Below are positions 1-7,953 of a DNA stretch of 64,000 bases, piece after piece. The DNA comes from Lusitaniella coriacea LEGE 07157 (GTDB taxonomy: Bacteria > Cyanobacteriota > Cyanobacteriia > Cyanobacteriales > Spirulinaceae), in the NCBI RefSeq assembly GCF_015207425.1, contig NZ_JADEWZ010000002.1:178599-242598 (forward strand). The letters run 5' to 3'. Position 1 is the stretch's first letter. The number at the start of each line of letters is the position of its first letter. The notes under the pieces were generated by a model. It ran no database searches. It was given only the letters and a program-made list of their open reading frames with translations, and was not told where the DNA came from. The position numbers were made by a program, and so were the translations under genes.

Positions 1-10
1 GGGCTGTGGG

Positions 11-53
11 TGAGGGCTATAAGGGTTTCTGGGTAATACACGTCAGACGTGAA
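11..53. repeat. dispersed repeat, copy at left edge
   Basis: A block containing TTCTGGGTAATA followed by a CGTCAGACGT-like stretch recurs with small changes at about 21622-21664 (GAGGGCTTACAGAGCTTCTG, then ATTAGACGTTAA). Both copies lie just outside a gene end. It belongs to the short intergenic repeats scattered through the window; no function can be read from it. Confidence 0.5.
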
Positions 54-55
54 AT

Positions 56-1561
56 TTAGCCCGTTTCTCCCGCCAACAGTCGCTTCGACTCGGATTCTCC
101 CGCTTGCTTCAGGGTGAGCTGCAATTGGCGCAGGAGCAATCCTAAAAAGCAAAATTGCCCTAAAAAACCCAGTAAAAGGATTGGGGTTGAAGCGTATAGA
201 ACTCCAAAAATGGGAACCGGAGATAACAGCCACAATAGAGACAGTTTCGCGGGTTCGAGTCGAAATAGGATGGCGATAATTAAGGGTAAAAGCGTAGGAA
301 CTAACCATAATAGTGAGGTTTCTTGTTTGGCTGTTTTGGCATGAAAACTCACCAAGTGCGCGATCGCGCTGTAAATTAACAGGAGATTTGTGATGTGCAA
401 TGCGCTGAGGAGAATGAGTTGTCGCATTCCTCTCTCGGAAAACTCAATGTCATCGTAGTAGGATGTACTCAAAACCCACGGCAGCCAAAGGATTAAGATA
501 ATTCCAATGTTGAGCGCGATCGCGCCAATTGTCGGACTTTTTTCTCTCAGCAGTAAATCCCTCACAATATTACGCTTGCTCTTCTTCTCTTGATGTCGAT
601 AGCGCGCCCAATCTAACAGCGATTGACGGTTGGGTAACAAACACAAACTCAGCAATGAAATTTCAATGGGCGCGAATACCAAAAGAAGAAAAACCCCTCC
701 CTCCTGTAAATCATTTCCTCCGGAATTGATGAAGGCATGGACAAAAAATCCCAATAGCCACAATTGCGTCATTGCAACAACCCAATAACTTTGTCTCTTA
801 CTCAATAAAGCGAGACGGGTATTATGAAAGTGGCGATTGATGAGGTTCCAAATCCCAAAATTGACTGCCCACACTGTTCCAAGCAACCACAGATAAGTGA
901 GTATTCCTTCATTGCTAAGGGGAAGGAAAAACCACGTCCAGGATATCTGATGAATCCACGTGCTGACTGAAATGCACATCGGGGCGCAGATTAAGGCAAG
1001 AAGACTGCTAGCCCATTCCTGCGACCCACTCAACGTTTTACTTTTCTGGGCGTTTAGGATGAGCAACACGCTCATCAAGTAGAACAAAACACAGAACGTT
1101 CCCCAAAGGACATAAGTACTTAAAATGCTTGTCCAAGATATTTCAGCCTTCAATCCAGCATAGAAATGTAAGGGAATGGCGAGAGTAGCCCACAAATAAA
1201 GAAGAATTGGAACGCCGAGGAGTTTTCCCAGGACAAGGCTCTCGCTTGTTTGAGGACTCAAGCGAAGAAAACCAAGCGTCCCTCGCTTTTGCTCGCGGAA
1301 GAGATCCCTTGAAATCAGATAAGTGCCAAAAACCAGCAAAACTAATGGCACTAACCAATCGAGTGTTGAAAAGAGACTATTGAACTTGACACTCCATTCA
1401 TTTAAATGGCTATTGCGGCTATTGAACAAAATGCACAAGGATTGCACGGAAAAAGAGACGATCGCGGTATAAATTAGATTGCGCGTTTTGAGCCTTCCCT
1501 TGACCTCCCGGTAAAATTGAGGATTCCATTCCCCTATCCCGTCGATAACTGTTGCTAGCAT
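56..1561 (-). CDS. ABC-2 type transporter permease-like membrane protein
   Basis: Polytopic inner-membrane protein of about 501 residues. It starts with a short cytoplasmic stretch (NPQFYREVKGRLKTRN) followed by a first membrane segment, and then has about ten hydrophobic segments to the C-terminus. That opening and the REQKRGTLGFLRLSP stretch after the second segment are typical of cyanobacterial ABC-2 permeases that pair with a separate ATPase. The open frame extends 35 codons further upstream, but the ATG at 1561 has a strong AGGAGG ribosome site about 8 bases before it, so I prefer that start. No ATPase gene is visible downstream, because the gene ends 55 bases from the window edge; a partner may lie outside. 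The substrate is unknown. Confidence 0.65.
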   Translation of the reverse strand: MLATVIDGIGEWNPQFYREVKGRLKTRNLIYTAIVSFSVQSLCILFNSRNSHLNEWSVKFNSLFSTLDWLVPLVLLVFGTYLISRDLFREQKRGTLGFLRLSPQTSESLVLGKLLGVPILLYLWATLAIPLHFYAGLKAEISWTSILSTYVLWGTFCVLFYLMSVLLILNAQKSKTLSGSQEWASSLLALICAPMCISVSTWIHQISWTWFFLPLSNEGILTYLWLLGTVWAVNFGIWNLINRHFHNTRLALLSKRQSYWVVAMTQLWLLGFFVHAFINSGGNDLQEGGVFLLLVFAPIEISLLSLCLLPNRQSLLDWARYRHQEKKSKRNIVRDLLLREKSPTIGAIALNIGIILILWLPWVLSTSYYDDIEFSERGMRQLILLSALHITNLLLIYSAIAHLVSFHAKTAKQETSLLWLVPTLLPLIIAILFRLEPAKLSLLWLLSPVPIFGVLYASTPILLLGFLGQFCFLGLLLRQLQLTLKQAGESESKRLLAGETG

Positions 1562-1852
1562 TGCGCTGTCCTCCTGTTTTTGTTTCATCTCGAAACCCAG
1601 AAGCCTTAAGGGTTTATCCCTGGACTTCAAGCTGTTGTGGGTTAATTCCCGAAAATACCACTGCAATTGAATGACTATTTCTATAAAGTTTTATTAAAAA
1701 ATCGATAATTCGAGCCAAAAACGTTGAAGCTCAATTTTACGCAGACCGCAACAAAATAGTCGGCTCGCCAGCAGTTATAATTATTAATCGGAAAAACCGC
1801 GATCGCCTGCCTGAATTTACCGGAATCCGATTTTGAGAGGGGACTTTCTATC

Positions 1853-2800
1853 GTGAAATTTGGCATCGACATGGGACACAACGCTCCTCCCGACATCGGA
1901 GCATCAGGGATTGCAAAAGAAGATAACTTAACCAAAGCCGTTGGCACCAGAGTGATTGCAAAATTAGAAGCCCTTGGGCATATCGCGGTCAATTGCAATC
2001 CCAGGTGGGCATCCAGCGTTCTTGACTCTGTGCGAAAAAGAGTGCAAACCGCTAACGCCAGTCGCGTTAACGTCTACGTTTCAATCCACTTCAACGCCTT
2101 CAACGGGAGAGCCAATGGCACAGAAATTTATGCCGTCAGTTCTGCGGCACGAAGACTCGCCCAACCCGTCCTAGAAAATATTACTCGTCTTGGTTTTTTC
2201 AATCGCGGCGTTAAAAATGGCTCCCATTTATACGTCCTCAAAAACACCTATATGCCGGCAATTCTCATTGAGTGTTGTTTCATCGATTCCCGTCGAGATA
2301 TGGATCTTTACAACACAGAAAGAATGGCAAATGCAATTGTCAAAGGATTAACCGGACAAAACCCTCCCGGAGGCGATTCAGGACAAGACTCTGGTTCCTC
2401 AAAGCCAGAACCCAATCCCCAAGTTCTCAAACTACAGAAAGCGCTCAATCGCCTGCAAGTAACTGACAAGAATGGTCGGCGTTTAGTCGATGATGGTTTG
2501 TGGGGTTCTGCGACAGAATCCGCCACGCTCAAATTTCATTCAATTATGGGCATTAATGCTCCCGGACGAGCCAGCGCGCAAACCTGGAAAGCTATTGACG
2601 ACATTTTTGAAAAACCTATTTTGCGCCCCAATCATGCCACAGGAAAAGCCGTTAGATATATTCAGTACAGAGTGGGAAGCGAAATTGATGGGGTTTATGG
2701 CCCCAATACAGCAAAAGCTGTGATGCAATTTCAAAACAAAAATCATGTAACCATTGATGGCATTATTGGCCCTCAAAGTTGGAGTAAATTAATCGGTTAA
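1853..2800 (+). CDS. N-acetylmuramoyl-L-alanine amidase with two peptidoglycan-binding domains
   Basis: Probable zinc amidase (Amidase_3 family) cutting the bond between muramic acid and the stem peptide of peptidoglycan. Residues 1-170 hold the catalytic domain: IDMGHNAPPD with the first zinc histidine, the glutamate in KEDNLT, the histidine in VSIHFNAFNG, and the catalytic glutamate in ILIECCFIDS. Two PG_binding_1 repeats follow at about residues 190-250 and 255-315, each with a D-G-x-x-G-P/S type core. It starts at a GTG with GAGAGGGG upstream. There is no signal peptide: the catalytic fold begins at residue 2, as in phage endolysins, so export or lysis-dependent action is unclear. It sits 29 bases before a paralogue and is probably co-transcribed with it. 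Confidence 0.85.
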   Translation: MKFGIDMGHNAPPDIGASGIAKEDNLTKAVGTRVIAKLEALGHIAVNCNPRWASSVLDSVRKRVQTANASRVNVYVSIHFNAFNGRANGTEIYAVSSAARRLAQPVLENITRLGFFNRGVKNGSHLYVLKNTYMPAILIECCFIDSRRDMDLYNTERMANAIVKGLTGQNPPGGDSGQDSGSSKPEPNPQVLKLQKALNRLQVTDKNGRRLVDDGLWGSATESATLKFHSIMGINAPGRASAQTWKAIDDIFEKPILRPNHATGKAVRYIQYRVGSEIDGVYGPNTAKAVMQFQNKNHVTIDGIIGPQSWSKLIG

Positions 2801-2829
2801 GCTGTAAACGAATCGTCAGGAGAATACTT

Positions 2830-4479
2830 ATGAAATTTGGCATTGACATGGGACACAACGCACCGCCCGATGTTGGCGCGGCTTCTCGATTCGGCAAAGA
2901 AGATGTTCTCACCAAAGAAGTCGGTACAAAGGTTATTAGTAAAATAGAAGCAGTGGGCGATCGCGCGGTCAACTGTACGCCAAGTAATGCGAGTTCTGTA
3001 ATTAACTCCCTATATCAAAGAATTCAAAAAGCCAACGCAGAAAATGTCGATGTCTACGTTTCGATTCATTTTAATTCCTTTAACGGCAGCGCCAACGGAG
3101 TAGAAGTTTTTGCCGTTAGCGATGCAGGCAGAAGAATCGCTCAACCGGTTCTCGACAGTATTGTGAAATTGGGATTTACCAACAGAAGGGTTAAGGGAGG
3201 TTCCCATTTATACGTTCTCCGAAATACCCGTATGCCGGGAATTTTAATCGAGTGTTGCTTCCTCGACTCAGAGAAAGATATGTCTCTGTTTGATTCCGAA
3301 GTAATGGCGAATGCCATTGTTAAAGGGTTAACCGGGAAATCTCCCCAGATATCTCCCGAAACATCGAAGAAAGAAGAACCCAAAATTTTAGAACTGCAAA
3401 AAGTTCTAAACCGCTTCCAAATCCGGGATGCTAACGGGAAAGCCTTAGTTGAAGATGGGATTTCTGGCGCTGCAACGGAGTCCGCCACGCTCAAGTTCCA
3501 CGAAATTATGGGCGTTGACGCAGGGAAAACCGCCGGTGCGCTTACCTGGAAACTGATTGAAGAAGTTCTCGCTCAACCAACCTTGCGACCCAATCATGCA
3601 GAGGGAAGTGCGGTCAAATACGTCCAATTCCGCTTGGGCGACACCATTGACGGCGTTTACGATGAACCAACTGTGGAGGCGGTGAAATCCTTTCAACGTC
3701 GGCAAAATTTAGTAGATGACGGGATTATTGGTCCCAAGTCCTGGGGAATCATTATGGGCAAACTTGCTCCCGAACTTTCCCTAAAAATTATTAAAGACAC
3801 GATATTAAAACAAGAACCCATAAACAGCAGCGAAATCGAGGACGAGATCCTCAAATATCCCATTGAAGAAGGAATCGAATTACCTCTGCACAGTTGGGAG
3901 GAAGAAGGCAATCACGTTAAATTAGCGCTGCTGGATCATACGTTTAACGGGTTTAATACTTGGTATGCCTTTATTGACCACATTGAAATTTGGAAAGAAG
4001 GCAAACCCTTAGAACTCAATCCAGATGACGAACAACCGATTGTCGTCCGAACGGATAGTTTTCATTTGCCCGGATTTACCAGCACATTTTATTTAAGTGA
4101 CCCGATTGTTCCCAACGGTCATTTTTACTGGCGCGATGCGTTGCACAATGGCGAGCGCATTCCCAAGGAGCGATCCCACGTAGAGAATATCATTGCCTTA
4201 GCGAAGCGCATGGAAGACGTGCGGGAACGCTTGGGAGGGTTCCCGATTATCGTGACCAGTTGGTACCGTCCAGATCCTTGGAATAGCCGCGTGGGGGGCG
4301 CGAAATACTCTCGCCACAAAGTCGGTCAAGCAATCGATTTTATTCGACCGGGAATGACGGGTCGGCAAATGGCGAGTCGCTTGCGCAGTTGGCCCGGTGG
4401 GATGGGGATTTATCGCAGCTATCCCAATTTGTTGCACTTGGACATTCGCCCTTACCGAGCGCGATGGGGCGGTGCGTAA
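2830..4479 (+). CDS. amidase / PG-binding / M15 peptidase fusion
   Basis: Paralogue of the preceding gene (nearly identical opening, MKFGIDMGHNAPPD), enlarged to 549 residues. Residues 1-170 are an Amidase_3 domain with the same zinc ligands and catalytic glutamate (ILIECCFLDS). Residues 185-310 carry two PG-binding repeats, then a linker and a sandwich-like stretch, and residues 435-549 form an M15-type D,D-/L,D-carboxypeptidase-like domain (SWYRPDPWN, SRHKVGQAIDF, LLHLDIRPY supply the usual H...D and H zinc ligands). The protein could therefore cut both the glycan-peptide link and the peptide. It has an AGGAGA ribosome site before the ATG. As in its neighbour, no signal peptide is present. 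The pair looks like a tandem duplication in which the second copy gained a peptidase. Confidence 0.85.
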   Translation: MKFGIDMGHNAPPDVGAASRFGKEDVLTKEVGTKVISKIEAVGDRAVNCTPSNASSVINSLYQRIQKANAENVDVYVSIHFNSFNGSANGVEVFAVSDAGRRIAQPVLDSIVKLGFTNRRVKGGSHLYVLRNTRMPGILIECCFLDSEKDMSLFDSEVMANAIVKGLTGKSPQISPETSKKEEPKILELQKVLNRFQIRDANGKALVEDGISGAATESATLKFHEIMGVDAGKTAGALTWKLIEEVLAQPTLRPNHAEGSAVKYVQFRLGDTIDGVYDEPTVEAVKSFQRRQNLVDDGIIGPKSWGIIMGKLAPELSLKIIKDTILKQEPINSSEIEDEILKYPIEEGIELPLHSWEEEGNHVKLALLDHTFNGFNTWYAFIDHIEIWKEGKPLELNPDDEQPIVVRTDSFHLPGFTSTFYLSDPIVPNGHFYWRDALHNGERIPKERSHVENIIALAKRMEDVRERLGGFPIIVTSWYRPDPWNSRVGGAKYSRHKVGQAIDFIRPGMTGRQMASRLRSWPGGMGIYRSYPNLLHLDIRPYRARWGGA

Positions 4480-4649
4480 AACGATCGCGCGATCGACCCT
4501 CCTCATCAGAGTAGCCCCAGAAAAAAGTTGTTCGATCTGCCAGGTAGAAACGGTGACGGGGGGACGGGGAGACAATTACCAATTCGCAATTCGCAATTAC
4601 CAATTCTTCTGATGACTGATAACTGAATTGGCGGGGTGAGGGATTGATG

Positions 4650-4695
4650 GCTTTGATACAGAGCGCCCAATACCCAATTTAGATGTGTTTTAGCT
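4650..4695. repeat. dispersed repeat (pair with 7883-7928)
   Basis: About 46 bases starting CTTTGATACAGAGCGCCC and running through ATACCCAATTTAGATGTG into TTTTAG. The copy at 7883-7928 differs at only a few positions. Both follow G-rich GGGGTGA-type sequence, so a larger composite element is possible. Confidence 0.7.
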
Positions 4696-4744
4696 TATTA
4701 ACTCAAAAATAGTAAAAAAAGCGTCTAGCCATATCGCGAAAAAG

Positions 4745-4770
4745 CCCCCTAGGTTATATCAACTAGGGGG
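4745..4770. other. strong hairpin CCCCCTAG / CTAGGGGG
   Basis: Perfect 8-base-pair stem around a 10-base loop; allowing one bulge it extends by GTT/AAC. There is no T-run after it on either strand, so it is not a plain intrinsic terminator. It lies about 90 bases upstream of a small ORF with a good ribosome site and could be part of its leader. Confidence 0.4.
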
Positions 4771-4858
4771 AGGACATCAGAATGCATCTACTAGCAGTTA
4801 ACTACTCTGTATCATTCCTGATTTCCGGAAAAAATCAAAAAGAAGGGGGAGATTTCTT

Positions 4859-4942
4859 ATGAATCAGTTACTTTTTGAGGGGTTGCGTACTTCAATTATT
4901 TCGTCCCAAAATCAAGCAAATTTCAGAAAAGCTTTGTTTTAA
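4859..4942 (+). CDS. possible small ORF, 27 residues
   Basis: ATG preceded by an AAGGGGGAGA ribosome site about 8 bases upstream, encoding a 27-residue peptide beginning MNQLLFEGLRTSIISSQ and ending in KALF. The ribosome site is better than that of many real genes here and the region otherwise lacks genes. I do not recognise the peptide, and an ORF this short occurs easily by chance. It may instead be the leader of a non-coding RNA together with the hairpin at 4745. Confidence 0.25.
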   Translation: MNQLLFEGLRTSIISSQNQANFRKALF

Positions 4943-5378
4943 TCCCAATTGATGCAAACCCAAGAAGGGAGAGGGTTTGGGCTTTATCTCAATTATTAAT
5001 CCATTGACGCGCCCAAATTCTCTTGATTTTCACCCTGAGTCTCACGGAGCAATAAGGCTTTGAGTGCTATTTGATAAAAAGTATGCACAACTAACACCCA
5101 ATACATTAAAGTACTCACATACTAAAATTGAATTTTTCCCTTGTCAAGCACCTGAATTTTGAATTTCAAAACAAATCAATCGGCGTTCCGCAGGGGTCGG
5201 AAAATCGCTGAAACCTGCATTCTTTCGTTGACCCCTACAAACCCCAGTCAGGACAAGGATTTGAGGACAGTGCAAGGAGAATTTATTGAAAATTATTATT
5301 GATTATTTGCCACTGAGTTTGACCCCTACAATTTGGGAGGCTACAATTGGCTCAGAGACTGGGTTCAATCTCGACCCT

Positions 5379-5555
5379 CTTTAGACTTCGCCAGAAGTCG
5401 AATTAATGGAAACTTCCCATCGCACGGGGTAATGAAGACACAGTCTCCGTTCTTTAGACTTCGCCAGAAGTCGAATTAATGGAAACTTGCACGGGGTAAC
5501 GAATTTGCAATCCCCATTTACTTTAGACTTCATCAGAGGTCGCAGGAATAAAAAT
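5379..5555 (+). CRISPR. relic CRISPR array, 2 repeats plus 1 degenerate
   Basis: Two identical 35-base repeats at 5379-5413 and 5452-5486 begin CTTTAGACTTCGCCAGAAGT and end AATTAATGGAAAC. A third, decayed copy (5521-5555) keeps only the first part. Each repeat has a perfect GACTTC-GCCA-GAAGTC hairpin. The repeat shares its AATTAATGGAAAC end with the array at 23021-23347 read on the minus strand, so both belong to one repeat family. The GAAAC end and the decayed last copy indicate plus-strand transcription. The two spacers (38 and 34 bases) share GCACGGGGTAA, which is unusual and could mean duplication rather than acquisition. No cas genes are adjacent. Confidence 0.6.
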
Positions 5556-5700
5556 AGCGAAACCTCTCAGAAAGAACAGCTAGGAGGTTTTTTAATTTAT
5601 CTCTGAATATATAGCGCCACAAAGTTAAGAATACACAATCTCACAAGCCATAACCTATAGCTGGTGGACGTTGATCGCCCTACGCGATGTCCTAACGTTT

Positions 5701-5757
5701 GTGCGTAGATACCAGCGATGCGTTACGGCTGTCGCCTAACACATCCTACAATTGGGA
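5701..5757. repeat. dispersed repeat with CGCCTAACACATCCTA core
   Basis: Partial copy of an approximately 92-base element also found at 25894-25985 (inverted) and 61465-61557. The shared part runs from AGATACCAGCGATGC through the CGCCTAACACATCCTA core to ATTGGGA. Only the central part is present here. Confidence 0.7.
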
Positions 5758-5823
5758 CTTTTCTCGTGAGAAAGTTGCCGCCTGAGCGACCCAATACTGA
5801 CGGCTGAAAGCGGAGAGCAATCT

Positions 5824-7602
5824 TCAATAAATCGCGCCCCAATACTTAATTTCTCCCTCACTCGCACTCACGAGGGTTTGTCCGTCGGGACTCATCGCTA
5901 CTGCGCGAACGGCTTTGAGATGGGCTTTAATGCTGCGTAGGGTATTGCCTGTAGACCAATCGGCAATTTGAATTGTCCCGTCTTGATGACCGCTAATAAT
6001 CAACCAACCGTCGGGGCTGATGGTTAGGGCAGTGACGTGGGAAGAATGGATGTTCAAAGGCCCGAATAATTCCCCCGAATCCACATCCCAGAGTTTAATA
6101 TTGGTGTGTTCAAAACCGCTAACGAGGGTTCGACCATCGGGACTGAGCGCGATCGCGGTTGTTCCAAGAGAATGGTCGTTTAAGGGGGAAATTAGCTCTC
6201 CTGTGGCAATATTCCACAATTTAATGTTGGTTTTTAAAGCTCCGGTAATTAATGTTTGACCGTCCGGGGAAACCGCGATCGCGTTAACGTGAGAGGAGTA
6301 ATCATTCAAGGGTCGTAATAAATCCCCACTGGCAAAATCCCAGAACTTCACATTGGTCTTTTCCGAACCCGTAATAATGGTTTGTCCGTCGGGGGTGAGT
6401 GCCAAACAAATCGTCTCTTGGGAATAGAGATCGAACTGCACTTCAATTTCCCCTGTCGAGAAGTTCCAACGCCGGATAGGATCTTCTTCGCTTCCGGTAA
6501 CGATGGTTGCGCCGTCGGGACTAATGGTCAAGCAACACGCAGTCCGTGCGGGACGATCTGCTAGAACGTGAATGCAGTCTAAATATTCGTAAGGAGTAAC
6601 GGAGTAATTCTCTACTTCGCGTTCTGCTTCTGCTGGAAATGATTCCTCAGCAACGGGTTCGGGGGGTTCTTCGACGACAGGAGGTTGTACGACGGGTTCT
6701 TCTGGGGGAGGTGGCGCAATAACTTCTTCAACTTCAGCAGTGGGAGAAGGAATCGGTGCAGCTTCGGGTTCGGGTGCTGATGTCGTTTCCTCTGCGGGTA
6801 CAGCGAAAGGATCGGTTACGGCACTGGCAAAAGGGTCTGATGTTGCATCTGTAGAGGAAGCAGCAAAAGGGTCTGATGTTGATGGGGGTGTGGCAAAGGG
6901 ATCGGTTGTCGTGCCACCAAAAGGGTTGGCTGGTGATAGCGTTTCTTCTGCGGGTGCGACGGGTTCGGCTGCGGGTTCTTCAGGTGGGGGGGGAGTAAAA
7001 GATTCTGCGACGGGTGCTGTCTCTTCTGGTGCAGGAGGAGGCGATACGAGGGGTTCTGCTTCTTCAACGGGTGCTGTCTCTTCTGGTGTAGGAGGAGGAG
7101 GTGAGACGAAGGGTTCTGCTTCCTCAACGGGTGCTGTCTCTGGTGCAGAAGGAGGAGGGGAAGGCTGAACGGTAGCTGAGGGATCGAGAGGTTCGAGGGG
7201 AAGGGGTTTGCGAGGCGTTTTCGCTTTAGTTACCGCAGCTTTGACCGCTTTTTGCAGATCTTTGCGTTCAAAAGGTTGCGCGATCGCGCTCATGTAATCA
7301 AAATAGGGTTTGGGAACGCGATCGGTAATAATATCGAGCTGTTTGGCAAAAACGACAACGGGAATCTTTTGGAAGGCTTCGTCAGTTTGCAACTTCTTCA
7401 GGACTTCCCAACCGCTCACCTCTGGCAGTTCAAAATTGAAGAGGATTAAGCGCAAGCTTTGTTGTTCTTGCTTCACAAATAACAATGCTTCTTCCCCATC
7501 AATCGCCTCAACGATCTCAAACTTCCCGCCGGGGAGCATCGATCGAATTTTTGTCCTCATTCCGTTATGCCGATCTACAATTAGGACTTTGTTGCTTGCC
7601 AT
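5824..7602 (-). CDS. pseudo-receiver / proline-rich linker / WD40 protein
   Basis: 592-residue cytoplasmic protein. Residues 1-125 have a response-regulator receiver fold closely similar to the protein at 19097-19654 (LIVD, LPEVSGWEVL), but the phospho-acceptor aspartate is replaced by asparagine (N56 in LILFNFELP) and the conserved lysine of the K-P-F motif is replaced by Q-P-F. It is therefore probably not phosphorylated in the usual way. Residues 130-340 are a Pro/Glu/Ala-rich low-complexity linker with repeated PPPP/ETAPVEEAEP units. Residues 350-590 hold about six WD40 repeats (SPDGQT...GS...KLWD) forming a propeller for protein binding. It lies downstream of, and on the same strand as, the CHAT-WD40 operon, with a 350-base gap. 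Role unknown; probably a scaffold. Confidence 0.8.
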   Translation of the reverse strand: MASNKVLIVDRHNGMRTKIRSMLPGGKFEIVEAIDGEEALLFVKQEQQSLRLILFNFELPEVSGWEVLKKLQTDEAFQKIPVVVFAKQLDIITDRVPKPYFDYMSAIAQPFERKDLQKAVKAAVTKAKTPRKPLPLEPLDPSATVQPSPPPSAPETAPVEEAEPFVSPPPPTPEETAPVEEAEPLVSPPPAPEETAPVAESFTPPPPEEPAAEPVAPAEETLSPANPFGGTTTDPFATPPSTSDPFAASSTDATSDPFASAVTDPFAVPAEETTSAPEPEAAPIPSPTAEVEEVIAPPPPEEPVVQPPVVEEPPEPVAEESFPAEAEREVENYSVTPYEYLDCIHVLADRPARTACCLTISPDGATIVTGSEEDPIRRWNFSTGEIEVQFDLYSQETICLALTPDGQTIITGSEKTNVKFWDFASGDLLRPLNDYSSHVNAIAVSPDGQTLITGALKTNIKLWNIATGELISPLNDHSLGTTAIALSPDGRTLVSGFEHTNIKLWDVDSGELFGPLNIHSSHVTALTISPDGWLIISGHQDGTIQIADWSTGNTLRSIKAHLKAVRAVAMSPDGQTLVSASEGEIKYWGAIY

Positions 7603-7953
7603 AACTGCTCCCTTTGATGCTTCTCTTTAACAATACTACGATCGGATTTTCGCTTGATGCGCATTAGCAGCGTAACCGTTATAGAGTCGATTTGACATCT
7701 TTTTTAATTCCCTTGGTGCCAGAGTGTTTCAGGCAATTTTAAGCAATTTAATCCAAACCCTCTAGTAGTAGGCGTTTCGTGTAAGCTGCTATGCATTTAA
7801 ATTGTGACTGAGGCTGACACGGCAACGGGGTGACGGGGTGACGGGGTGACGGGGTGACGGGGTGACGGGGAGAGAGATTAACGACTTTGATACAGAGCGC
7901 CCTATACCCAATTTAGATATGTTTTAGTGTAATACCAAAATTTATGTGAGAAT
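7603..7953. other. intergenic region with repeats
   Basis: Holds a TAAGCTGCTATGCATTTAAA stretch, recurring with changes near 14702-14722, then the tandem octamer at 7825 and the dispersed repeat at 7883-7928. No gene seen. Confidence 0.6.
7825..7870. repeat. tandem repeat of ACGGGGTG, about 5.75 copies
   Basis: Five exact 8-base units plus a partial sixth. Similar but less regular G-rich strings (ACGGGGAGACGGGG-like) appear in other intergenic regions of the window, near 4556, 10428, 14745, 21425 and 24400. Such a repeat is prone to slippage and may vary in copy number. Confidence 0.9.

Larger units (their letters stand above)
4480..5823. other. gene-poor 1.3 kb region
   Basis: No long reading frame with a recognisable product. 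It holds, in order, a dispersed repeat, a strong hairpin, a possible 27-codon ORF, two direct copies of GACCCCTACAA (near 5229 and 5319), a relic CRISPR array and another dispersed repeat. These are listed separately. Confidence 0.7.

Noticed and set aside
5341..5380. tRNA-like T-arm around GGGTTCAATCTCGACCC
   Set aside because: No acceptor stem or anticodon arm can be built around it; no tRNA seen in the window.
6740..7168. Plus-strand Gly/Ser/Ala-rich ORF
   Set aside because: Shadow of the proline-rich linker of the receiver-WD40 protein on the other strand.
7825..7870. Tandem ACGGGGTG units considered as CRISPR
   Set aside because: 8-base units without spacers; a simple tandem repeat.
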